The notes beneath the pieces are model-generated. The model saw only the letters and a program-made list of their open reading frames with translations, was not told the origin of the DNA and did no database searches. Below are positions 1-6,079 of a DNA stretch of 7,946 bases, one piece after another (the stretch's first letter is position 1; each line of letters starts with the position of its first letter). The translations under genes were made by a program, and so were the position numbers. This DNA comes from an uncultured Clostridia bacterium (lineage in GTDB: Bacteria > Bacillota > Clostridia > Oscillospirales > Acutalibacteraceae), in assembly GCA_947302895.1 (NCBI GenBank), contig CAMYWU010000062.1, forward strand, positions 1 to 7,946. Direction: 5' to 3'.

Positions 1-296
1 GCTCCCCATTTTTCACTGAAATCTCGATATCCTTGCGCATAAGGTCTATTACTTCCCTTATTCTTGAAGACAGTAGGGTAGGAGTCGCTGCTATCATGTA
101 GCATTCCATAAAAAAACCTACCAATGACAGTATATTCGTTATCGGAAAGACCCTCATTTTTTGCAGAATAAACAACATCGCCTTTATAATCATAAAGATT
201 ATAGGTTTCGCCGTCTTCATATGTTCTTTCAAAATAATAGCTTTTTATTTTTTCTGTTGTTTGAGGTTGTTTTTTGTTGTGTTTTTTAAAAATCAT
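1..296 (-). CDS. Unrecognised protein, N-terminal 98 residues, runs off left edge
   Basis: An open frame starts at ATG 296-294 and stays open to base 1, so the C-terminus is missing. The first residues are MIFKKHNKKQ. The visible part is soluble-looking, rich in Tyr, Lys, Asp and Asn, with no signal peptide, membrane segment or motif I know; I assign no function. The start is supported by AGGG about nine bases upstream and by a near-consensus promoter ending 28 bases before the ATG. It lies beyond the hydA terminator, so it is probably a separate transcription unit. A second minus frame is also open here (see rejected items), but this one has the start signals and a more purine-first codon pattern. 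Confidence 0.6.
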   Translation of the reverse strand, partial: MIFKKHNKKQPQTTEKIKSYYFERTYEDGETYNLYDYKGDVVYSAKNEGLSDNEYTVIGRFFYGMLHDSSDSYPTVFKNKGSNRPYAQGYRDFSEKWG

Positions 297-324
297 TTAT
301 GTCATCCCTAATATTAATAAAATA

Positions 325-353
325 TTTATACAATATTATAGGGTAATTGTCAA
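325..353 (-). promoter_or_regulatory. Sigma-A type promoter for the left-edge gene
   Basis: On the minus strand TTGACA (353-348, perfect -35) is followed by a 17-base spacer and TATAAA (330-325, 5 of 6 match to the -10). Transcription would begin around base 318, giving a leader of about 20 bases before the ATG at 296. The -35 box starts directly after the T-tract of the hydA terminator. No operator palindrome was seen. Calling it a promoter is inference from consensus match and spacing. Confidence 0.75.
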
Positions 354-386
354 GAAAAAGCGGTTGGCAAAGCCAACCGCCTTCTT
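354..386 (-). terminator. Rho-independent terminator of the hydrogenase operon
   Basis: A perfect 9-bp stem, GCGGTTGGC (360-368) and GCCAACCGC (372-380), closes a 3-base loop. On the minus strand it is followed by TTTTTC (359-354) and preceded by AAGAAG, which can extend the stem by pairing with the T-tract. The hairpin begins 7 bases after the hydA stop codon, so it ends the operon. On the plus strand the following T-run is broken (CTTCTTATT), so termination in that direction is probably weak. Confidence 0.93.
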
Positions 387-387
387 A

Positions 388-2133
388 TTAATATTTCTTT
401 CTCTTAATATAGGAAGTATGAAGAGCGTGGTGAGCTTTTTCGCTTCCGAAATCGCCGTACCAATCTTTGTAAAGAGTCTTGATAACAGGAGATTCATGGC
501 TCATTCTGAGTGCCATTCCTGCATCCTGATCATAAAGAGCCTTTGCACGAAGAGCCTTAAGGTCAACCGTATCACGAACTGACTGAGGCTGAATCGGCTG
601 TCCGCCGCCGTTTACACAACCGCCGGGGCAGCACATAATTTCGATGAAGCCCCATCCTTCAGGGTTGCCTGCTGCAAGCTTATCCATAACGATTTTTGCA
701 TTTGCTGCGCCGGATGCAACGCAGAGCTTAAGCGGAGTTCCGCCAACCTCAACAGTTGCTTCCTTAATTCCCTGAGTTCCGCGGACTGCTTTAAGGTCAA
801 TAGCCTCTGTTGCGCCGTTGAGCCAAGCATTTGCTGTACGAACAGCAGCTTCCATAACACCGCCCGTTGCGCCGAAGATAACAGCAGCACCTGTATCATC
901 GCCGAGAGGACTGTCAAACTCTTCATCGGGAAGATTTTCAAAGTTAATTCCGAGACGCTGCATCATTCTTGCAGCTTCTCTTGTTGTTAATGCAACATCG
1001 ATATCGGGATAACCTGAAGCGCTCTGGTCCTCTCTGCCGATTTCGAATTTCTTAGCAGTACAGGGCATAATTGAAACGCAGAAGATATCCTTCGGGTCGA
1101 TGCCCATCTTCTCTGCATAATATGTTTTAATAACTGCGCCGCTCATCTGCTGAGGTGATTTACAGCTTGAAAGATGACCGAGAAGCTCAGGATAATAGAA
1201 CTCGCAGAACTTAACCCATCCGGGTGAGCAGGAGGTAATCATCGGAAGAGTTCCGCCCTCCTTAATTCTCTCAACAAGCTCGTTTGCTTCCTCAACGATT
1301 GTGAGGTCAGCGCCGAAGTTGGTATCGAAAACTCTGTCGAAGCCAAGTCTTCTGAGTGCTGCAACCATCTTGCCCTCAACATTTGTTCCAATCGGCATAC
1401 CGAAGCATTCGCCGATTGTTGCACGGATTGAAGGAGCGGTGTGAACAACAACATGCTTTGTGGGATCTGCAAGAGCAGCCCAAACCTTATCTGTATCGTC
1501 CTTTTCAGTTAATGCAGCAGTCGGGCAAACAACTGTACACTGACCGCAGGAAATACAGGGAGTTTCATTAAGACTAACCTTAAACGGCTGTCCGATAGCG
1601 GTATCAAAGCCTCTGTCGTTAGGACCGATAACGCTTACATACTGCTGCTTACAAGCAGCAACACATCTTCTGCAAAGGATGCACTTATTGTTATCTCTTA
1701 CGAGATGAGCAGTGCTTGTATCCTTTTCATACTTAGGCTTAACGCCCTCAAAAGCATTCATATCAACGCCATATTCATGGCAGAGCTTCTGAAGCTCACA
1801 GTTTGTTGAACGAACGCAGGAAAGGCAGTTCATTTCGTGAACCGAAAGCATAAGCTCAAGAGTTGTTTTTCTTGCAGCCTGAATCTTTGCGGTGTTTGTT
1901 AAAACTTCCATTCCTTCGGAAACGGGATATACGCAGGCTGTAACCTGACGGAAGCCCCTTCCCTCATTAGCCTCAACGATACAAATACGGCAAGCGCCGA
2001 TTTCGTTGATTTCTTTCATAAAGCACAGTGTAGGAATTTCAATTCCGATCTGACGGGCTGCATCAAGAATCGTTGAGCCCTTGGGAACGCTAGCCGCTAC
2101 ACCATTAATTTTAATATTAACCATATCTGCCAT
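388..2133 (-). CDS. hydA: [FeFe] hydrogenase catalytic subunit HydA (multimeric, HndD/HydA type)
   Basis: This 581-residue cytoplasmic subunit carries the H-cluster and interconverts H2 with protons and electrons. Domains in order: an N-terminal ferredoxin-fold [2Fe-2S] domain (Cys37, 48, 51, 67); a His-Cys3 [4Fe-4S] site (His99, Cys103, 106, 112); two ferredoxin clusters (Cys151/154/157/161 and 193/196/199/203); the H-cluster domain with L1 TSCSPGW (300-306), L2 MPCTAKKFE (356-364) and L3 EIMCCPGGCVNGGGQP (498-513); and a small-subunit-like C-terminal segment (about 520-575). Length and order fit the catalytic subunit of trimeric or tetrameric NAD(P)-linked bifurcating hydrogenases. TSCSP rather than TSCCP is, as I recall, usual for HndD-type enzymes. 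The start at 2133 follows TAAGGGGGGA, which overlaps the hydB stop; Met4 would be too far from that site. It lies 14 bases after hydB. All cluster motifs look intact, so it should be active once the HydEFG maturases, not encoded here, build the H-cluster. Confidence 0.97.
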   Translation of the reverse strand: MADMVNIKINGVAASVPKGSTILDAARQIGIEIPTLCFMKEINEIGACRICIVEANEGRGFRQVTACVYPVSEGMEVLTNTAKIQAARKTTLELMLSVHEMNCLSCVRSTNCELQKLCHEYGVDMNAFEGVKPKYEKDTSTAHLVRDNNKCILCRRCVAACKQQYVSVIGPNDRGFDTAIGQPFKVSLNETPCISCGQCTVVCPTAALTEKDDTDKVWAALADPTKHVVVHTAPSIRATIGECFGMPIGTNVEGKMVAALRRLGFDRVFDTNFGADLTIVEEANELVERIKEGGTLPMITSCSPGWVKFCEFYYPELLGHLSSCKSPQQMSGAVIKTYYAEKMGIDPKDIFCVSIMPCTAKKFEIGREDQSASGYPDIDVALTTREAARMMQRLGINFENLPDEEFDSPLGDDTGAAVIFGATGGVMEAAVRTANAWLNGATEAIDLKAVRGTQGIKEATVEVGGTPLKLCVASGAANAKIVMDKLAAGNPEGWGFIEIMCCPGGCVNGGGQPIQPQSVRDTVDLKALRAKALYDQDAGMALRMSHESPVIKTLYKDWYGDFGSEKAHHALHTSYIKRKKY

Positions 2134-2147
2134 TTCAACGTCCCCCC

Positions 2148-3971
2148 TTAGTGTTTGCTTATTGCCTGAGGCTTACAGTTTGCTGCACAAGCGCCGCACT
2201 TAATACATTTATCAGGAATGATTTCGTATGAAGGAAGCTTGTGGCCCGGAGCAATATAAGTTGTTTTAACAATTGTGTCAACAGGACAGTTACCTGCACA
2301 GCGTCCGCAGCCGATACACTTATCCTTATCAATAACATAGGTGAGAAGATCCTTACAAACTCCTGCAGGACACTTCTTATCAACAACGTGAGCAACATAC
2401 TCATCTCTGAAGAACTTAAGTGTTGCAAGAACAGGGTTTGGAGCTGTCTGACCAAGACCGCAGGCTGAGTTTGCCTTTATGTAGTAGCAAAGCTCTTCAA
2501 GTCTGTCGAGATCCTCAAGAGTTCCCTTGCCCTGAGTAATCTTTTCAAGGATTTCATAAAGTCTCTTTGTACCAACACGGCAGGGAGTACACTTACCGCA
2601 GCTCTCATCAACCGTGAACTCAAGGAAGAACTTAGCAATATCAACCATACAGGTTTCTTCGTCCATAACGATAAGTCCGCCGGAACCCATCATACAGCCC
2701 ATTGCCAAGAGGTTATCATAGTCAATCTCTGTATCGATAAGCTTTGCAGGAATACATCCGCCCGAAGGTCCGCCTGTCTGAGCAGCCTTGAACTTCTTGC
2801 CGTTTGGAATACCGCCGCCGATATCATAGATAATCTCACGAAGGGTTGTTCCCATGGGGACCTCAACAAGACCTGTGTGCTTAATCTTACCGCCGAGAGC
2901 AAATACCTTTGTTCCCTTTGATTTCTCTGTTCCCATTGATGCAAACCAATCAGCACCCTTGAGAAGAATCTGAGGAATGTTTGCAAATGTTTCAACGTTG
3001 TTTTCAACAGTCGGCTTGCCGAAAAGACCTTTAACTGCCGGGAAAGGAGGTCTCGGACGAGGCTCACCTCTGTTGCCCTCAATTGAGGTCATAAGAGCTG
3101 TTTCCTCACCGCAAACGAATGCGCCTGCGCCAAGACGGATTTCAAGGTCGAAATCAAAGCCTGAGCCAAAGATATCCTTACCTAAAAGACCGTATTCACG
3201 AGCCTGGTCGATAGCGTGCTGAAGTCTTGCAACAGCGATGGGATACTCTGCACGAACGTAAACGAAGCCCTTTGTTGCGCCAACTGCATAACCGCAGATT
3301 GCCATTGCTTCGATAATACAGTGCGGGTCGCCTTCAAGCACTGATCTATCCATAAATGCACCCGGGTCGCCCTCGTCTGCATTACAAACAACATATTTCT
3401 GGTCTGCCTTATTGGGAGCGCAAAGCGACCACTTAAAGCCTGTCGGGAAGCCGCCGCCTCCACGGCCTCTGAGTCCTGAATCGGAAACGCATTTAATAAC
3501 GTCCTCAGGAGTCATTTCGGTTAAAACCTTACCAAGAGCAGCATAACCGTCTACAGCAATGTATTCATCAATGTTATCGGGATCGATAACGCCGCAGTTA
3601 CGAAGTGCAACACGGTGCTGTGCTCTGTAGAAATCAGTATCGGAAAGTGAAACTGTTCCTCCAACAAGAGAATCCTTGGGTGCGGTTGTTTCATCATAAA
3701 CAAGACGCTGAACAACTCTTCCCTTCAAAAGATGTTCCTGAACAATTTCCTCAACATCATCTGCGTGAACCTGGCTATAGAATGTTCCTTCAGGATAAAC
3801 AATAACAACCGGACCAAGCGCACAAAGACCAAAACAACCGGTCTGTACAAGCTTGATTTCGTGGGTTAATCCGGCAATTTCAAGCTGCTCTTTGAAAGCC
3901 TCCTGAACTGCCTTGCTTCCTGAGGAAGTACAGCCTGTACCGCCACAGATAAGAACTTGTGAACGAATCAT
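2148..3971 (-). CDS. hydB: Hydrogenase flavoprotein subunit HydB (NuoF-like, NAD(H) and FMN site)
   Basis: This 607-residue subunit should bind FMN and NAD(H) and exchange electrons between pyridine nucleotide, ferredoxin and HydA. Visible parts: an N-terminal thioredoxin-like [2Fe-2S] domain (Cys9, 14, 46, 50); the NuoF core with the glycine-rich stretch GLRGRGGGGFPTGFKW (166-181), NADEGDPGAFMDR (197-209) and GAGAFVCGEE (281-290); an SLBB-like region with GGPSGG (400-405); a NuoF-type [4Fe-4S] site (Cys458, 461, 464, 504); CPAGVC (534-539), which may be the metal-binding pair known in HydB proteins; and two C-terminal ferredoxin clusters (Cys552/555/558/562 and Cys589/592/595/599). Length and order match HydB/HndC. 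The start is fixed by GGAGGT seven bases before ATG. It is 17 bases from the HndB-like gene and 14 from hydA, clearly one operon. Bifurcation, rather than simple NAD-linked hydrogenase activity, is inferred from family membership. Confidence 0.97.
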   Translation of the reverse strand: MIRSQVLICGGTGCTSSGSKAVQEAFKEQLEIAGLTHEIKLVQTGCFGLCALGPVVIVYPEGTFYSQVHADDVEEIVQEHLLKGRVVQRLVYDETTAPKDSLVGGTVSLSDTDFYRAQHRVALRNCGVIDPDNIDEYIAVDGYAALGKVLTEMTPEDVIKCVSDSGLRGRGGGGFPTGFKWSLCAPNKADQKYVVCNADEGDPGAFMDRSVLEGDPHCIIEAMAICGYAVGATKGFVYVRAEYPIAVARLQHAIDQAREYGLLGKDIFGSGFDFDLEIRLGAGAFVCGEETALMTSIEGNRGEPRPRPPFPAVKGLFGKPTVENNVETFANIPQILLKGADWFASMGTEKSKGTKVFALGGKIKHTGLVEVPMGTTLREIIYDIGGGIPNGKKFKAAQTGGPSGGCIPAKLIDTEIDYDNLLAMGCMMGSGGLIVMDEETCMVDIAKFFLEFTVDESCGKCTPCRVGTKRLYEILEKITQGKGTLEDLDRLEELCYYIKANSACGLGQTAPNPVLATLKFFRDEYVAHVVDKKCPAGVCKDLLTYVIDKDKCIGCGRCAGNCPVDTIVKTTYIAPGHKLPSYEIIPDKCIKCGACAANCKPQAISKH

Positions 3972-3988
3972 AACTTTACCTCCATATA

Positions 3989-4372
3989 TTATAACTCATC
4001 ATTCAACTCATCGTTTGAGATTGTGTACTTGTTAACAACTCTGCCACCCTGGAGGTGAATTTCAACAACCTCTTTTGCCTTTTCGGGTGTCATTTTAACA
4101 TATGTAACCTTTTCCTTGCCTGCCTCGAAAACCTCAACAACGGGCTCGAACTGGCAAATTCCGATGCAACCTGTCTGAGAAACAGTAACCTTGTTTCCAA
4201 GTCCAAGACGGTTAACCTCTTCAACAAAGGTGCTTAAAACAGGACGTGCGCCTGCTGCGATTCCGCAAGTTGCCATACCAACAACAACTCTGATATCGCC
4301 CGAACCCTCACGAAGAATAACCTTATCCCTCATCTGTTCTCTGATTGCCTGAAGTTCAGCTAATGATTTCAT
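3989..4372 (-). CDS. hndB: HndB-like thioredoxin-fold (2Fe-2S) ferredoxin protein
   Basis: A 127-residue protein of the thioredoxin-like [2Fe-2S] family, resembling HndB, a small accessory subunit of NADP-reducing and bifurcating hydrogenases. VGMATCGIAAGAR (31-43) is the first half-motif and QTGCIGIC (66-73) the second. Only three cysteines are in cluster positions (Cys36, 69, 73); Gly41 stands where the CxxxxC pattern of HydB has its second Cys. Either the cluster has another ligand or it is absent; HndB proteins I recall share CGIAAGA. It is too short for NuoE/HydC, which is about 160 residues with an N-terminal helical part. It is the first gene after a 90-base AT-rich gap and lies 17 bases before hydB. 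The start follows AGGAAGG about ten bases upstream. It probably joins the HydAB complex, but its exact role is uncertain. Confidence 0.88.
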   Translation of the reverse strand: MKSLAELQAIREQMRDKVILREGSGDIRVVVGMATCGIAAGARPVLSTFVEEVNRLGLGNKVTVSQTGCIGICQFEPVVEVFEAGKEKVTYVKMTPEKAKEVVEIHLQGGRVVNKYTISNDELNDEL

Positions 4373-4462
4373 AACTTCTCTTCCTTCCTATAATTATTTA
4401 TATTTTGAATTTATAAACTAAAACAATAGTTTTATTTATACATATTTATTACCGAGGCTAAA
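4373..4462 (-). promoter_or_regulatory. Intergenic gap with possible internal promoter for the hydrogenase structural genes
   Basis: This is the only gap above 20 bases inside the operon, and it is very AT-rich. On the minus strand TTGTTT (4426-4421), an 18-base spacer and TATAAA (4402-4397) make a weak-to-moderate promoter, with transcription starting near 4390, just before the AGGAAGG ribosome site. A perfect 6-bp inverted repeat with 4-base spacer (TAAAAC/GTTTTA, 4419-4434) overlaps the -35 box and could be an operator, though such repeats arise by chance in AT-rich DNA. No Rex-type TTGTTAA/TTAACAA site and no GC-rich terminator hairpin was found, so read-through from the upstream genes also seems likely. 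Confidence 0.35.
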
Positions 4463-5017
4463 CTATGCATTGAACGCTTCATACTGTTCAAGCAGATATT
4501 CTTCAATCCATTTTATAACCTCGTATGCATTCAGCGGCGCATCTCCCAGAACCTCACGAAGCTGTCTTGTGTCAAGCTCAACCTTTTTATCGCCAGTGCT
4601 GTGGCAAAAATAGAAGTCCGTTTCGGGATGCCCCTGAATCAGGGTGATAATTGAGGAAACAACATCGCCCAGCGGAGTGAAATCAAGATGGTCCTTGAAA
4701 AACACTGCCGTAACTGTTGTTCCGTGGTCCTCGGGAAATTCGCTTTCGGTTTTTGATTCAACCTCAAGCTCTCCGCCCGTCTGCTCTGCTGCGAGCTTCA
4801 GAAGCGGAACTCCGAGCCCTACTTTTCTTGTTGTTCGGGTTGTATAAAACGGGTCTACAACCGATTTAACAACCTCGCTGTCCATTCCGCAGCCGTCATC
4901 CTTAATCCGGAGAGTAAGCTTATTGTCCTGCTCCGTTATAAGAATTTCGGTGAGGCTTGCTTTAGCCTTAACGGAATTTTCGGCAACATCAAGAATATTG
5001 AGCGATAGTTCCTTCAT
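4463..5017 (-). CDS. Orphan GHKL ATP-binding protein (histidine-kinase-like ATPase)
   Basis: A 184-residue soluble protein whose first ~105 residues form a GHKL ATPase fold: N-box DVAENSVKAKA (10-20, with Glu13 and Asn14), G1 box DDGCGM (40-45), DPFYTTR (55-61), G2 box GLGVPLLK (67-74) and GTT (99-101). There is no histidine phosphoacceptor/dimerisation domain, no sensor and no membrane segment, so it is not a complete sensor kinase. The last ~75 residues (from HLDFTPLGD) are an unassigned extension. The start is supported by AAGGTG six bases upstream, overlapping the stop of the PHP gene four bases away, so the two are probably translationally coupled. Proteins like this are, from recall, common just before hydrogenase genes in Clostridia, where annotation usually says 'sensor histidine kinase'. 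Substrate or partner is unknown; a kinase or anti-sigma-like role is inference. Confidence 0.85.
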   Translation of the reverse strand: MKELSLNILDVAENSVKAKASLTEILITEQDNKLTLRIKDDGCGMDSEVVKSVVDPFYTTRTTRKVGLGVPLLKLAAEQTGGELEVESKTESEFPEDHGTTVTAVFFKDHLDFTPLGDVVSSIITLIQGHPETDFYFCHSTGDKKVELDTRQLREVLGDAPLNAYEVIKWIEEYLLEQYEAFNA

Positions 5018-5021
5018 TTCT

Positions 5022-5747
5022 TCACCTTAGTAATCTGAAAACATTTTCTCTTACTGCCTGAGCGCTCTTAAGCCCCTCATCCAGTTCAAAAAAGTTTTCC
5101 TTATCCCTGATATTTTCAAGATAATGCGCATCGGAGCTGATTACAACCCTTTTATCATACAGCTTGTATTTTTCAACATATTCATCAACCTTGTCTCTTC
5201 GGTTGATTTCAACTATATCAAAATGGGGAGTTTCGGGAAAGGTTCCCAAAACCTCTATAACTCCGTTTGCCTGACGGTCGATATGGGCGGGATATGCAAT
5301 TCCGCCAAAGATTTCAACCAGACTCGGAACCTCTTCAAGCGAAACGGTTGTTGCGTTTGAAAGAAGGTTTTCATCCTCGCCGATTATATTATCCTTACCG
5401 TCAAGAATAAACTGATTTCCGAAAATATCAATTCTGTTTTTAATTTTTATTCGCCTTTTATCGATTTCCTCATCGAAAGCCATAGCGTCGCTGAGGTTTT
5501 CAAAAAGGCAAACAACGTGTATATCCTCTGCGGTTGTCAGTTCCATACCTGCGATAGGAACTATATCATAATTCAAAGCCGCCTCAAAAAATGCGGGGCA
5601 GTTTTTGCAGGTGTTATGGTCTGTTAAAGCAACAATATCAAGCCCGCAGAGCTTTGCCATTCCTGCGATGTTATTCGGAGTGTTATCATCACTTCCGCAC
5701 GGTGATAAGCAGGAATGAATATGCAAATCATAGTAATATTTTTCCAT
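5022..5747 (-). CDS. PHP-domain metal-dependent phosphoesterase
   Basis: A 241-residue PHP-family protein. The metal-binding motifs are present in order: DLHIHS (7-12), LTDHN (41-45), GMELTT (67-72) with His77, YPAHIDR (152-158) and SSDAHY (204-209). Together they supply the His, Asp and Glu ligands for the two or three metals of PHP phosphatases, so hydrolysis of a phosphoester is likely; the substrate is unknown. It has unusual cysteine pairs beside the active-site motifs (Cys13/Cys17 and Cys47/Cys50). The start ATG overlaps the stop of the upstream DRTGG gene by one base (TGATG) and follows AAGG at good spacing; the next gene begins four bases after its stop. The tight packing argues for a role linked to the neighbouring GHKL and DRTGG proteins. 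There is no DNA polymerase or histidinol-phosphatase context. Confidence 0.92.
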   Translation of the reverse strand: MEKYYYDLHIHSCLSPCGSDDNTPNNIAGMAKLCGLDIVALTDHNTCKNCPAFFEAALNYDIVPIAGMELTTAEDIHVVCLFENLSDAMAFDEEIDKRRIKIKNRIDIFGNQFILDGKDNIIGEDENLLSNATTVSLEEVPSLVEIFGGIAYPAHIDRQANGVIEVLGTFPETPHFDIVEINRRDKVDEYVEKYKLYDKRVVISSDAHYLENIRDKENFFELDEGLKSAQAVRENVFRLLR

Positions 5748-6079
5748 CAGACCTTACCGAAAAGCAGCTGCGCCGTTTCAAAAGCAGGAAGCGATGAGGA
5801 CAGGAAATTAATTCCCTTCTGAATTGCCGTTTCCTTGAGCGTTTCGTCAAGGGTTACGCCCTCTGCAAGAATAACGCAGGCAACATCGGAAAGAGAAGCA
5901 ACTGCAATAACGTTTATATTGTTCATAATCGTTATCCAGGCATTATCCTCGTTTGCTCTGCCCATAACCCAGCTCAGCAAGTCGCCGATATATGCTCCGC
6001 TGACTTCCTTATCGCCATCGGGAACGCAGATTTCTTCAAAGGAGCAGGAGGTGCAAAGCTCATTAACTGTCATTTTCAT
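5747..6079 (-). CDS. DRTGG-domain protein (small stand-alone sensor/regulator)
   Basis: A 110-residue protein of the DRTGG family, a fold also found in phosphotransacetylase N-terminal regions and CBS-domain proteins and thought to be regulatory. Hallmarks are SGAYIGDLLSWVMG (27-40), NAWITI (46-51), NINVIAVASLSDVACVILAEG (the central beta-alpha unit) and a C-terminal helix-strand unit ending in LPAFETAQLL. The N-terminus holds Cys9, Cys12 and Cys18, a local cluster of unknown meaning. Two starts are possible, ATG at 6079 and at 6073 (Met3); AGGAAGGGAG lies just upstream and suits either. The gene overlaps the 3' end of the HydS-like gene by 17 bases and the PHP start by one base, so co-translation is likely. 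Ligand and partner are unknown. A second DRTGG relative lies at the right edge. Confidence 0.88.
   Translation of the reverse strand: MKMTVNELCTSCSFEEICVPDGDKEVSGAYIGDLLSWVMGRANEDNAWITIMNNINVIAVASLSDVACVILAEGVTLDETLKETAIQKGINFLSSSLPAFETAQLLFGKV

Noticed and set aside
1..255. A second minus-strand frame open over the left-edge region, with a hydrophobic stretch (LSLVGFF) and a helical-looking end (RIREVIDLMRKDIE).
   Set aside because: It has no ribosome site at its possible ATGs and lies inside the frame that has promoter, ribosome site and start codon. Since both are cut by the edge, some doubt remains.
274..582. Plus-strand 102-residue ORF over the terminator and hydA end.
   Set aside because: It crosses the terminator hairpin, runs antisense to hydA's conserved coding frame and has no recognisable domain.
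612..941. Minus-strand ORF in another frame inside hydA, and similar ones inside hydB and the HydS-like gene.
   Set aside because: Leu/Gln/Arg-rich out-of-frame translations with no motifs, fully inside well-supported genes.
4373..4462. A Rex (NADH/NAD) operator in the intergenic gap.
   Set aside because: No TTGTTAA/TTAACAA pair is present; only a short TAAAAC/GTTTTA repeat, which differs from the Rex consensus.
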